DNA of 64,000 bases, from contig NC_009012.1 in assembly GCF_000015865.1 (NCBI RefSeq), forward strand, positions 1,736,001-1,800,000, read 5' to 3'. Within the stretch, counting starts at the first letter, position 1, and the number at the start of each line of letters is the position of its first letter. Origin of the DNA: Acetivibrio thermocellus ATCC 27405. GTDB lineage: Bacteria; Bacillota; Clostridia; Acetivibrionales; Acetivibrionaceae. The notes beneath the pieces were generated by a model that had not been told where the DNA came from, did no database searches, and worked only from the letters and a program-made list of their open reading frames with translations. Below are positions 8,624 to 17,797 of the stretch, piece after piece. The position numbers were made by a program, and so were the translations under genes.

Positions 8624-10708
8624 ATGATTCAGATTACTACCCAAACAATTCAGATTGTTGCGATATTGATATCGCTTCTTTCTCTTGGTGTTGCTGCATG
8701 GCTGTACTCATGGGTGAAATCCCAGCCTTCATCCAATGCCCGTATTGCTGAAATCGGAGGATATATCCGCCAGGGAGCAAATACCTTTTTAAGACGTGAA
8801 TATCTTATTCTCGCCCGTTTTACTGCTATAGCGGCTGTACTGATTCTCATTTTCCTTCCTCATCCTATCTGGTCAGGTAATATTACTCAAAATATCTGGA
8901 TGGCTGTATCATATATTTTTGGTACGGTTCTTTCAGCACTGGCGGGAAAAATAGGTATTCAGATTGCAACTATTGCCAACATTAAGTCTGCCGAAGCAGC
9001 ACAAAAAGGTGTTAAACCGGCCTTTATGACAGGATTCCGCGGAGGCGCTGTAATGGGTATGGCCGTTGTAGGTACCAGCCTCTTGGGAGTTACCCTTGTT
9101 CTATTGATAGTCGGAGATGCCAGCGCAGTCCTTGGTTTCAGTTTTGGTGCAAGTTCACTGGCTCTCTTCGCAAAAGCCGGAGGCGGTATATTTACAAAAA
9201 CTGCTGACATCAGCGCCGACCTGGTAGGTAAGGTGGAGCTCGGTCTTGAAGAAGACGATCCGAGAAATCCCGCAGTTATAGCCGACAACGTCGGAGACAA
9301 CGTAGGTGATGTTGCCGGAATGGGCGCAGACCTCTTCGACTCCAACGTTGCCTCAATGGCCGCTGCACTGGTTATGGCCACTGCTCTCGGAGGACCTGAC
9401 AGCAAAAACGTAGCAATGGTTTTCGCCTATGCGGCAATAGGTCTTTTGTCTTCGGTTATTGGAGTGGCTACGGCACGCATCGGCAAAAACGGTGACCCGG
9501 GAAAAGCTCTCAACAGTTCCACTTATGTGACCACCGCCATTTTTGCCGTACTTACGGCTTTGTCAACCTACATCTTTAACTTCGAATGGCGTATTTGGGG
9601 CGCAACTGCCATAGGTCTGATAGTCGGAACCATTATAGGTCTTACCTCTGACTATTTCACAAACGACGCAAAACCTCCGGTTCGAGCCGTTGCAAATGCT
9701 TCAAAGTCAGGACCTGCTTTTACCATACTTTCAGGTTTTTCCTACGGATTGCTAAGTGCCCTTCCTTCACTGATTGGTATAGCAGTAACTGCTTTAATAT
9801 CCTATTATATTTGTGAACCTCTCGGAAGCGGCTATGGAATGTTCGGTATTTCAATGTCAGCTCTCGGTATGCTTTCAATAGTCGGAATGATTATTTCTAA
9901 CGACGCTTACGGTCCGATTGTTGATAATGCCCGCGGTCTGGCTGAAATGGGCGGCTTTGGTGAAAAGGTTATTGCCATTGCCGACGAACTGGATTCAGCC
10001 GGAAACACTGTCAAGGCGGTAACAAAAGGATTCTCCATAAGTGCCGCAGGTCTTACGGTTATATCCCTTTTGGGTGCTTTCATGAGTGAGGTAAACACTG
10101 CTGCATCCGAATTGGGTGTTCAGGGAATTGCGAACTTCGATATCATGAATCCAACTGTATTCTTCGGACTTATAGTTGGTGTGGCAATCCCGGCAGTATT
10201 CTCTGCAATGTTGATGCTGGGTGTTGACAAAAACGCTCAGAGAATGGTTGCTGAGATTCATCGTCAATGGGATACAATTCCGGGGCTTAAAGAAGGAAAG
10301 GAAAATGCCAAACCGGATTACGACAAGTGTATAGATATCGCTACAACAGGCTCTCTTAAGGAATTGATCCCTGCCGGATTAGTTGCAATATTCTCGACCA
10401 TACTTGTCGGCTTTATCGGCGGTGCATCGGCAATCGGAGGATTTTTGACCGGTAACATTACTTCCGGACTCCTGCTTGCACTTCTGATGTCCAATGCAGG
10501 CGGTCTTTGGGACAACTCCAAAAAGTATGTTGAGGCAGGAAATTGCGGCGGAAAAGGTTCAACAGCACACAAAGCTGCCGTTGTGGGAGATACCGTAGGT
10601 GACCCGTTCAAAGATACTGCCGGTCCTTCCATCAATACGCAGATTACCGTTGTGTCACTGGTTTCTTCGCTGCTTGCATCATTGTTCCTTATGTACTCAA
10701 TTTTCTAA
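8624..10708 (+). CDS. hppA: Membrane-bound ion-pumping pyrophosphatase
   Basis: 694 residues, the usual length for the M-PPase family, about 16 membrane helices. It couples PPi hydrolysis to ion export across the cytoplasmic membrane. The substrate-site loop ADLVGKVELGLEEDDPRNPA is at residues 200-220, followed by DNVGDNVGDVAGMGADLFDS and, near the C-terminus, GDTVGDPFKDTAGPS. In the segment GNTVKAVTKG, a Lys sits where K+-dependent enzymes carry Ala, so this is probably the K+-independent, proton-pumping type; the ion is inferred from family rules. A strong AAGGAGG site fixes the start, and a terminator follows. Confidence 0.95.
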   Translation: MIQITTQTIQIVAILISLLSLGVAAWLYSWVKSQPSSNARIAEIGGYIRQGANTFLRREYLILARFTAIAAVLILIFLPHPIWSGNITQNIWMAVSYIFGTVLSALAGKIGIQIATIANIKSAEAAQKGVKPAFMTGFRGGAVMGMAVVGTSLLGVTLVLLIVGDASAVLGFSFGASSLALFAKAGGGIFTKTADISADLVGKVELGLEEDDPRNPAVIADNVGDNVGDVAGMGADLFDSNVASMAAALVMATALGGPDSKNVAMVFAYAAIGLLSSVIGVATARIGKNGDPGKALNSSTYVTTAIFAVLTALSTYIFNFEWRIWGATAIGLIVGTIIGLTSDYFTNDAKPPVRAVANASKSGPAFTILSGFSYGLLSALPSLIGIAVTALISYYICEPLGSGYGMFGISMSALGMLSIVGMIISNDAYGPIVDNARGLAEMGGFGEKVIAIADELDSAGNTVKAVTKGFSISAAGLTVISLLGAFMSEVNTAASELGVQGIANFDIMNPTVFFGLIVGVAIPAVFSAMLMLGVDKNAQRMVAEIHRQWDTIPGLKEGKENAKPDYDKCIDIATTGSLKELIPAGLVAIFSTILVGFIGGASAIGGFLTGNITSGLLLALLMSNAGGLWDNSKKYVEAGNCGGKGSTAHKAAVVGDTVGDPFKDTAGPSINTQITVVSLVSSLLASLFLMYSIF

Positions 10709-10744
10709 AAAAGCGAAACGGATTTGCTTTAATAAGTGTTGCGT

Positions 10745-10774
10745 AAAAAGCCTTCCTTTCACGGAAGGCTTTTT
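10745..10774 (+). terminator. Terminator of the pyrophosphatase gene
   Basis: Stem AAAAAGCCTTCC / GGAAGGCTTTTT with a 6-nt loop, followed by T-rich sequence. The rest of the 10709-11072 gap holds no gene; a TATAAT at 10997-11002 could serve azlC. Confidence 0.92.
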
Positions 10775-11072
10775 GCGTTTTTTGCTTCTAAGACTAAAAC
10801 AAAACGTTCAATATTTCTTACACTACCGGCGTATAATTTCGACTCAAACTGTTCGAATATATCCTTATATTTGCATAAAATATGAAACAGTCACATCAGC
10901 CTAAACTGCGTGCCCTCAGTGTTTCACTATTTTTACTTCATTTTTTCAATCTGTTTTTCAATCAAAAACACTATAGATATTTTTTCAATTTAGTATTATA
11001 ATGTTCTAATGTTTGATAAGAATATCACATTCAAACTAACTTGAAAATGTTTTTATTGAGGAGTTTTTATTC

Positions 11073-11807
11073 ATGAACAAAAGTCAAACAAAAATAAATG
11101 ATTTTGTCTATGGATTTAAAAAAGGAACACCGATTCTATTAGGATACATACCGGTAGCTTTTACTTTCGGCCTTATGGCTGTCGGCGGCGGACTTCATCC
11201 GTTAATGGCAGTGTTTATTTCCCTGACCAACCTTACCAGCGCAGGGCAGTTTGCCGGTACAAATTTAATTATCCAGGGTGCGGGTTATCTTGAAATTGCC
11301 CTTACCACCTTCGTTATAAATATCAGGTACATGCTGATGTCTCTTTCTCTGTCTCAAAAAATCGATCCAAAGATTACACTTTGGCAGCGTCTTGTCTTCG
11401 GATTTGGAATAACCGACGAAACCTTTTCGGTGGCTTCAATGGAAAAAGGAAGGTTGTCTTATTTCTATATGTTGGGGCTAATCGCAGGACCAATTTTCGG
11501 CTGGAGTTTCGGAACGGCTTTAGGTGCCTTCACCAGTTCCGCATTGCCCGAATCCCTGAGCAATGCAATGGGTATTGCCTTGTTCGCCATGTTTATTGCA
11601 ATAATAGTTCCGCCTGCAAAAAAATCCAGACCGGTTCTGATGATTGTACTTATTTCAGTTGCGATAAATCTGGCTTTAAAATATATCCCTCTCTTTAGCT
11701 TTATTTCAAGCGGTTTTGCTATTATTATTTCCACCGTACTTGGTGCCGGAATCGGTGCCGCCATATGGCCCATAAAAGAAGAAAATCCCGTTTTAAAGGA
11801 GGAGTAA
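11073..11807 (+). CDS. azlC: Branched-chain amino acid exporter, large subunit AzlC
   Basis: 244 residues of the AzlC/YgaZ family, with seven to eight membrane segments. The family hallmark near the N-terminus is present (GTPILLGYIPVAFTFGLMAV), as is the central FGITDETF motif (GFGITDETFSVAS). With AzlD it forms a two-subunit exporter for branched-chain amino acids or analogues. The GAGGAG site is 11 nt from the ATG. azlD starts 4 nt after the stop. Confidence 0.9.
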   Translation: MNKSQTKINDFVYGFKKGTPILLGYIPVAFTFGLMAVGGGLHPLMAVFISLTNLTSAGQFAGTNLIIQGAGYLEIALTTFVINIRYMLMSLSLSQKIDPKITLWQRLVFGFGITDETFSVASMEKGRLSYFYMLGLIAGPIFGWSFGTALGAFTSSALPESLSNAMGIALFAMFIAIIVPPAKKSRPVLMIVLISVAINLALKYIPLFSFISSGFAIIISTVLGAGIGAAIWPIKEENPVLKEE

Positions 11808-11811
11808 AATC

Positions 11812-12114
11812 ATGCCGTATGCACTCATTGCCGCTTTGTTAATGGCGCTTGTTACATATTTGCCCAGGGTACTTCCCATTGCCGTCTTTAGAAAAGAAAT
11901 CAAATCAACTTATATAAAATCTTTTTTACGGTATGTCCCTTATGCAGTATTGGGAGCACTTACGTTTCCGGACATTTTTAGTTCCACCAACAATTACGGC
12001 ACTGCCATCTGCGGCACTGTTGTCGCTTTAATTCTGGCTTATATGGAAAAAAGCCTTTTTATAGTGGCATTGGGAGCAATATTGACCGTATATGTCACCG
12101 GATTGTTTCTATAG
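11812..12114 (+). CDS. azlD: Branched-chain amino acid exporter, small subunit AzlD
   Basis: 100 residues, normal for AzlD/YgaH, with three to four membrane segments and the conserved opening ALLMALVTYLPRVLPIAVF and the FLRYVPYAVLGAL motif. Its GGAGGAG site lies within the end of azlC, so the two are translated as a pair. The 3' end overlaps tail-to-tail by 20 nt with the GH1 gene on the other strand, leaving no room for a conventional terminator. Confidence 0.9.
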   Translation: MPYALIAALLMALVTYLPRVLPIAVFRKEIKSTYIKSFLRYVPYAVLGALTFPDIFSSTNNYGTAICGTVVALILAYMEKSLFIVALGAILTVYVTGLFL

Positions 12115-13423
12115 TAATCCCGCTGTACTTCTTAAAATCCTCAATCATCTCCGCGGTTAATTCTTTTCTTCTGCATATTTGCTCATAAAGCCGGACGCTT
12201 TTTCTCGGTATCCTCTCCTGCGTGCGGAAATTGCAGTCGTAAAGGCCGAAATCCGTTGACTCACCTTCAAGCCATTCGAAGTTATCCATCAGCGTCCAGT
12301 AATAATACCGTTCTATCGGAATCCCTTCTTTTATGGCTTTTGCAATATAAGCAAGATGGCTGGCAATAAAGCTCGGCCGTTTGGTGTCATTTTTATCGCT
12401 TATTCCGTTTTCGGTTATATAAATGGGAAGTTTATATTTCTTATAGTACCTCTTGCATACTTTGTATATGCCTTCCGGATATATGTCCCACCCGAGGTCC
12501 GATTTGGTCAAATCCTTGTCACATACAAGCTCGTGAAAATAAAGGGACGGGTCAAATACGAACTCAACAATATTTCTTGTATAATAATTAATTCCCAAAA
12601 AATCCGCATACCTGCCTTTTTTATGGCTTGAACCCTTTTTGGAAAGAGGAAACATCATGTGCCCTGTCGTCATGCCTTCCATAAACATTTCGTTAAACAG
12701 ATAATCTACAACTTTGGCTATCATTTTTCCGGTAGAACTTATCCCGTCAAAGATGCGAAGGTGCATTGCCGTTCCTACCATTGTCCTGCCTGCAAATTTG
12801 CGCTCTCTTCTTATCCTATGTATCAGCCGGTATAGTTTTACATGGGTGTTTATAAGCTCTGCCGTAACCTTTAACCCTTCAGACAGGCTTCTTTCCCCCG
12901 GAGGGAAAATGCCGATTACATAACCAAAATCAACATAGACATTGGGCTCGTTAAAGGTTACCCAGTCGCTTACAAGGTCACCCAAATTTTCAACCACATA
13001 CTTCACATATTCTATAAAAATATCTGCATTGCCCGTTTTTTTCCATCCCCCCATTTCATGAAACCAAATGGGCTCGGAAAAGTGATGAAGCGTAACCAGA
13101 GGCTTTATGTTGTTCTCCACCAAAAGCTTAATCTCATCTCTGTAATGTTTCATTGCGTCATCGGAAAATTTGCCCCTGGAAGGCTCTATTCTGCTCCACT
13201 CAAGACTCATTCTGTGGGTTTGAACTCCCAAGTTCTTCAACAGCTCCGTATCCTCCTCCACCCTGTTCCAATGGTCACATGCAGTGATACAGCTGCTGGA
13301 GTCCTTGATACGTCCTTCCTGGCACCACTTATACCATGTATTTCCCGTATCCCCACCCTCAATCTGAGTACTTGCGGTAGCGGTTCCAAACATGAATTCA
13401 TCATTAAGCTTAAAAGTAACCAT
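12095..13423 (-). CDS. Glycoside hydrolase family 1 beta-glucosidase
   Basis: 442 residues, full length for GH1. The acid/base Glu is in VTFNEPNVY and the nucleophile Glu in IYITENGIS, both intact, in the order expected for a retaining TIM barrel. There is no signal peptide, so it works in the cytoplasm, probably on cello-oligosaccharides or other beta-glucosides brought in by transporters. A GTG at 13432 overlaps the AAAGGGGG ribosome-binding site, so the ATG at 13423 (8-nt spacing) is the better start. It lies 30 nt downstream of the metallophosphoesterase gene, in the same orientation. Confidence 0.92.
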   Translation of the reverse strand: MVTFKLNDEFMFGTATASTQIEGGDTGNTWYKWCQEGRIKDSSSCITACDHWNRVEEDTELLKNLGVQTHRMSLEWSRIEPSRGKFSDDAMKHYRDEIKLLVENNIKPLVTLHHFSEPIWFHEMGGWKKTGNADIFIEYVKYVVENLGDLVSDWVTFNEPNVYVDFGYVIGIFPPGERSLSEGLKVTAELINTHVKLYRLIHRIRRERKFAGRTMVGTAMHLRIFDGISSTGKMIAKVVDYLFNEMFMEGMTTGHMMFPLSKKGSSHKKGRYADFLGINYYTRNIVEFVFDPSLYFHELVCDKDLTKSDLGWDIYPEGIYKVCKRYYKKYKLPIYITENGISDKNDTKRPSFIASHLAYIAKAIKEGIPIERYYYWTLMDNFEWLEGESTDFGLYDCNFRTQERIPRKSVRLYEQICRRKELTAEMIEDFKKYSGITIETIR

Positions 13424-13453
13424 TATCGCCACCCCCTTTACACGTTTATATGT

Positions 13454-14353
13454 TTATCTGAAGTATTCTTTAAGCTTCACCGGCTTCTCTATTTCATCCC
13501 TGCCGACGTACAAGGTACCGTCATCCTTGGTTTTTACACTCCATTTGACAAGTGCTATCTTTCCATGTACAATCTCTATTCCCGTTATGCCATAAGGATG
13601 GACACAGCAGCCGTCATTAAAATATGGTGGCTGGCCGACCGCCGGAAATACCGCTCTGTGAGTGTGGCCTGCAATAATCATCTGATTGTTGCTCTTGACC
13701 CAGTCTACAATCTTGTTTGCAATAACTGTTTTTTTCCGGTCATTTTTCGATGCACTGTTTGGGTCCCGAATTCCCAACAACTCAAGCGGTCTCCATAAAT
13801 ACCTTACAAAAAATTTGCTGACCCTCCACAATTTGTCGTTTGCAAAATCCGCCTGATGTCCGTGTACAAGAAATATTTTGTCTCCCGTGACCCTGTGCCG
13901 TAAAATCAAACCCTCGTGTACTTTTGTTTTAAAAAATGCGGCTACATTTCTTTTGTCGCCGTCTTCCAAATACTTAAAACTTTTTCTTTCCCTAAGGGTT
14001 CTCAATGCATACTTTTTCTTCTCAATATCATGATTGCCGTAGATAAAGTAAGCCCTGCCTTCATCAATAAACCTGGTCAGCAAGGAAAAGACGTCTCTGT
14101 GTTCACTTATTATGTCACATATATTGTCATTTTCCCACAGCTCGTCTCCATCCCCCAGTTCTATATAAGTAAAATTATTGCGATAGTAATAGGTCAGTGC
14201 AGCATAGTAAATGTTCTTGTTTTTACTGAAATTATCCGCCCAGCTTCCGTCTCCCCTGTGACAATCGCTCATTATGATAATTTTGGAAAAATCATCAAAA
14301 GGAATCTCCTCCGCAGACTCAAAAACTTCCGACAACCTCTTGAATTCATACAT
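13454..14353 (-). CDS. Calcineurin-like metallophosphoesterase
   Basis: About 299 residues. All binding motifs of the two-metal family are present in order: D-x-H in MSDCHRGDG (near residue 35), GDGDE, GNHD (near 113) and GHTH (near 225). No signal peptide or membrane segment, so it is cytoplasmic. Substrate is unknown; relatives act on UDP-diacylglucosamine, nucleotides or phosphoproteins. A GGGGGTG site points to the ATG at 14353 rather than an upstream GTG. It lies close to the DUF4474-like gene upstream and the GH1 gene downstream. Confidence 0.85.
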   Translation of the reverse strand: MYEFKRLSEVFESAEEIPFDDFSKIIIMSDCHRGDGSWADNFSKNKNIYYAALTYYYRNNFTYIELGDGDELWENDNICDIISEHRDVFSLLTRFIDEGRAYFIYGNHDIEKKKYALRTLRERKSFKYLEDGDKRNVAAFFKTKVHEGLILRHRVTGDKIFLVHGHQADFANDKLWRVSKFFVRYLWRPLELLGIRDPNSASKNDRKKTVIANKIVDWVKSNNQMIIAGHTHRAVFPAVGQPPYFNDGCCVHPYGITGIEIVHGKIALVKWSVKTKDDGTLYVGRDEIEKPVKLKEYFR

Positions 14354-14396
14354 TTCAAACACCCCCACAAATACCGCAAAACCTATTCCGGCATGC

Positions 14397-15410
14397 TTAT
14401 TCCGTCAAATGCCTTTGAATCCTTTTATAGGAGCTGTACAACTCTTTTGGTCTTCCCAAACCAAGAATGTGCTGATACAATTCCGGCGCTTTTTCACGGA
14501 TTGCAGCTATCTTTTCTTCCAAAGTAACGCATCCTTTTGTAACTTCATTATATAGGTCACATAAAAGTTTGTTTTTTTTCTGGATGATTTCATCAGTTAC
14601 CTTTGTTCGTGTAAAAGGCTGGGGAGTACGAGGCTTGTCAAATATTACCCTTACGGAATTTCCGTATCTTTTTATCTCCTTGTTTGTATATCCCGCTCTC
14701 TTCAATCCGTCAATAAATGCCGAACACATCACAGCATCTTTTAATGTTATGGTAATCTCCATGGTCAATTCCCACGGCTGGGAGAATTCACCAAGTTTGA
14801 AACCTGTCAACCACCAATGCCGGTCTCCGCGCTCAAAAAGTACTTTTCCATTCTTTTTTAAAGTAAATGACATCCATAAAAACTCATCATCCTTTATACT
14901 GTTATAAAAAGTTCCTTTAAATAACCCCGGAATGTTTATATCCGGTTTGTCGGTTGCATATACCCCCACCTCAGCACCGGTAGGCAAATCATATTGCCCT
15001 TTCCAGAACTGAATTAACCATCTCTTTCCCTTGTACTCAAAATGAATCGGCTCACAATCCACTATCATTCCTAAAGGTGCCGCCGCCTCATCATACAAAC
15101 GGCAATATCCAAATTTTCTTTGCCATGCGTCTTTTGTGGAATAAAAAATGTCCTGCTTTTCGTCATACGCATAACCGGCAATGGCAAAGGATTGGTTGAG
15201 TTTTTGCTTGTCTGCCTTTTTTTTGCCTATTCCTATGAGAAACAAAAGCGCGTCAATATGTTTATTCAAAAACGAAACAAGTTTTATGAAAAGTTTTTTT
15301 CTGACAATCAGGGCAATTAAAACGATTACAACTAAAGCAATTATAGTTCCGGCGATAAGCAATACGTTTGAATTTAACAAAGCCGTTACGTCTCTCACCT
15401 CGTCAAACAT
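14397..15410 (-). CDS. Membrane-anchored protein, DUF4474-like
   Basis: About 337 residues. One N-terminal membrane helix (residues 17-38), then a basic stretch and a soluble domain of about 230 residues that resembles DUF4474 (FAIAGYAYDEKQDIFYS; YCRLYDEAAAPLGMIVDCEP; WLIQFWKGQYDLPTGAEVG). The C-terminal 70 residues are helical and charged. Function is unknown. The GGGGTGGGA site favours the ATG at 15410 over one at 15446. The gene probably leads an operon with the phosphoesterase and GH1 genes. Confidence 0.7.
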   Translation of the reverse strand: MFDEVRDVTALLNSNVLLIAGTIIALVVIVLIALIVRKKLFIKLVSFLNKHIDALLFLIGIGKKKADKQKLNQSFAIAGYAYDEKQDIFYSTKDAWQRKFGYCRLYDEAAAPLGMIVDCEPIHFEYKGKRWLIQFWKGQYDLPTGAEVGVYATDKPDINIPGLFKGTFYNSIKDDEFLWMSFTLKKNGKVLFERGDRHWWLTGFKLGEFSQPWELTMEITITLKDAVMCSAFIDGLKRAGYTNKEIKRYGNSVRVIFDKPRTPQPFTRTKVTDEIIQKKNKLLCDLYNEVTKGCVTLEEKIAAIREKAPELYQHILGLGRPKELYSSYKRIQRHLTE

Positions 15411-15525
15411 AAGAATCCCACCCCAAACATAATTTCTTTGTAACATAATATTCTGAATCGAATGATTATGTTAATAGAATTGAAATTAATATAATTTGAC
15501 AAAAAACTATTATTTTCTTATTTAT

Positions 15526-15536
15526 TGTGATATAAT
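15526..15536 (+). promoter_or_regulatory. Extended -10 promoter for the 651-residue membrane protein
   Basis: TGTGATATAAT contains a TGn-TATAAT extended -10 (hexamer 15531-15536), about 50 nt upstream of the ATG at 15588. A TTGACA at 15496-15501 is 29 bp away, too far to act as its -35. Confidence 0.5.
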
Positions 15537-15587
15537 TTTTTTTGTATTTGCGCAGATAGAAATTTATTTGTCGGGAAGTGGGATGAT

Positions 15588-17543
15588 ATGTTTGTTTTTC
15601 TCTTGATTGCATCATTCTTAACGGGATTTTGCCTGCTTAAAAAATTAACTCAAATAAAATCCCCGATAATGATTATTTCTGGTTCTTTTCTAATAGGGTC
15701 CGTTTTTTCCGGCACACTGCTATACTGGCTTGATATACTTTTCGTTAAAACCCTGAGCAACTACTATCTCAGCAATATAGCATACCTCGTAATATCTTTT
15801 GCTTTTATAGCATACGTATACCGAACAAACAGCAAAATATTCAAAGAGCTTCTTGACACGATAAAAGAGTTCTGCCGTGACAGAGTTGCAATAATTTGCT
15901 TTATCGCTTTTGTTTTATTTTCAACGTGGTTCAATTATGATACCTTCAGTTTGTCAAACGGAAGCATCACCATGTCCGGGGGAGCATGGAGCGATTTAAC
16001 TCTTCACAACGGATTTGTACGTTCCATAAGCATTGGCCAAAACATTCCGGTTGAGCATATCTTTTACGCCAATACTCCGGCAAAATATCACTTTCTGTTT
16101 GACTACTATGTGGGTAAAATAACCCAAACCGGCCTGCATTCGGTTCACGCCTTGAATCTTATGTGTATTTTGAGTCTTTCTTTCCTGCTGTTAATGATAT
16201 TTCAGTTTGGAAGAACAGTATTTAAAAATGATGCCGTGGGAATTCTCGGCGCCCTCTTTTTATTGTTCCACAGCTCAATAAGCGGTTTAAAGTGGGTTGC
16301 CGAAAACTGGGGCTGGGATATATTCAAGAAAATGTATGAAAAAACCGGCTGGCTGGCTTCAACCATGTTTGAAGGCTGGGGGCTTTTTAACCTGAATGTT
16401 TTCGTAAATCAGCGGCACTTTGCCTTCTCCTTGGCATTTCTTGTTTTCATCGTTACATATGTGATTTCTATGTATGAAAATGAAAAAGAGACAAAAAATC
16501 CGGAACCGGGAAGCGGTGAAATAATCCCATTGAACCTGCGTAACGATTATTCATGGCTTTTATCAAGCTGTCTTATAGGAATTGCTGTAGGTATCATGCC
16601 TTACTGGAACTCTGTTGTAAACACGGCTCTGCTTTCATTTTTGGGACTGTATACAATTATAAATATAAGAAAAAAAGATGTCTTTATTCCAATGTTTATC
16701 TCAACCGCCATAGCCGGACTTGTTTCACTGCCGCAGCTTCTGAGATTTAAATCAGGTGCTTCGAGCCTGACAGAATATCCAAAGTTTCATATCGGCTATG
16801 AAGTGGGACGCTTTGACATATTGGATTTAACAGAATTTTACTTCAAAGTCCTGGGATTAAAATTAATTATAATTGTTATAGCATTTTTGATTGTACCCAA
16901 CAGAAAAAAAATACTGTTCCTTATCCTTTCAGTGCCGTTTGTACTGGCCAATTTACTGCAGCTTGGCGTGGTGCTGTATGACAATAACAAACTCATGATT
17001 TCATCACTCATATTTATAAACTGCCTGGCAGCTTACTACTTAGTAGAACTTTTCCGCCAAAAACATGTAATACTTAAATTCATATCCGTTATCCTTTGTC
17101 TCTGCCTTATGATTGCCGGAGTGCTTGACTTAATGTCAGTCAAGAATCTTCCCAAAGTCAATGTGGCAGACAAATCAGACTTCACACAGTGGATTATTGA
17201 AAACACCGAACCGGGCTCAACTTTCCTTACTCTGCCGACCATACAATATAATGACAACGCAGTATCCAACATACTGATGGCAGGCGGTAAAATGTATGTA
17301 CATAATGCAGCCGACTCGGCATACAAGCTCGCCGAACGCTTCAACATTCTAAACACCATATTAAGGGGCGAAGAAAGTTTTGAAAAAATAAAAAGCATTA
17401 TTGAGCAGGAAGGTATTGACTATATCGTGGTCAGTCCGGAACTCAGACAAAGCCAGGAATACCCGGTAAACGAGGAATTTCTCAAACAAAACTTTGTAAC
17501 AAAATATGATTTTAACGGCATTACCGTTTACTCAATTTATTAG
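15588..17543 (+). CDS. Large multi-pass membrane protein, GT-C glycosyltransferase-like
   Basis: 651 residues with about 12-14 membrane segments and a C-terminal soluble domain of about 120 residues (from DKSDFTQWIIENTEPGSTFL). A long extracytoplasmic loop follows the fourth segment (SGGAWSDLTLHNGFVRSIS, with HYHFLFDYY-like aromatic and His residues). This layout resembles GT-C glycosyltransferases that use polyprenyl-linked sugars. The C-terminal GIDYIVVSPELRQS part resembles the end domain of many such proteins. No catalytic residue is assigned; the role in cell-surface glycan synthesis is inference. Confidence 0.6.
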   Translation: MFVFLLIASFLTGFCLLKKLTQIKSPIMIISGSFLIGSVFSGTLLYWLDILFVKTLSNYYLSNIAYLVISFAFIAYVYRTNSKIFKELLDTIKEFCRDRVAIICFIAFVLFSTWFNYDTFSLSNGSITMSGGAWSDLTLHNGFVRSISIGQNIPVEHIFYANTPAKYHFLFDYYVGKITQTGLHSVHALNLMCILSLSFLLLMIFQFGRTVFKNDAVGILGALFLLFHSSISGLKWVAENWGWDIFKKMYEKTGWLASTMFEGWGLFNLNVFVNQRHFAFSLAFLVFIVTYVISMYENEKETKNPEPGSGEIIPLNLRNDYSWLLSSCLIGIAVGIMPYWNSVVNTALLSFLGLYTIINIRKKDVFIPMFISTAIAGLVSLPQLLRFKSGASSLTEYPKFHIGYEVGRFDILDLTEFYFKVLGLKLIIIVIAFLIVPNRKKILFLILSVPFVLANLLQLGVVLYDNNKLMISSLIFINCLAAYYLVELFRQKHVILKFISVILCLCLMIAGVLDLMSVKNLPKVNVADKSDFTQWIIENTEPGSTFLTLPTIQYNDNAVSNILMAGGKMYVHNAADSAYKLAERFNILNTILRGEESFEKIKSIIEQEGIDYIVVSPELRQSQEYPVNEEFLKQNFVTKYDFNGITVYSIY

Positions 17544-17779
17544 TGTTGTGCAGTTGTTTTTGAAGCATCAACAGACGGGCAGAATATCGAACCGGTTAAG
17601 GATGACATGAAGTATGAGGAAAAAATAACTAAAGATACAGAAGAAATAAAAAATATGACCCATGTGAAGATGCCGTTAACATACAGATCATGTTTTTAAA
17701 GGACGGCATTTATTACAATGTCTTTGGAGAACATGTTGAAATTGACGACTTGCCGGATGTTATTGATTCTTTGGAATAA
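17544..17779 (+). pseudogene. Gene remnant, frameshifted, no start
   Basis: Two open pieces in different frames: one reads FEASTDGQNIEPVKDDMKYE onward, the other from about 17680 reads QIMFLKDGIYYNVFGEHVE and ends in a stop at 17779. Both look protein-like, but there is no start codon in the first frame. The parent family is not recognised. The remnant lies between the GT-C-like gene and the IS200-type element. Confidence 0.55.
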
Positions 17780-17797
17780 CTAAAGATAAATAATCAT

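Noticed and set aside
8650-10635. Long minus-strand ORFs inside hppA
   Set aside because: They are mirror frames of a strongly biased coding gene and match no family.
13073-13798. 246-codon plus-strand ORF opposite the GH1 and phosphoesterase genes
   Set aside because: Both minus-strand genes have all catalytic motifs; the plus frame has none and begins without a site.
15496-15536. TTGACA with TATAAT as a promoter
   Set aside because: The spacer is 29 bp, too long; only the extended -10 is kept.
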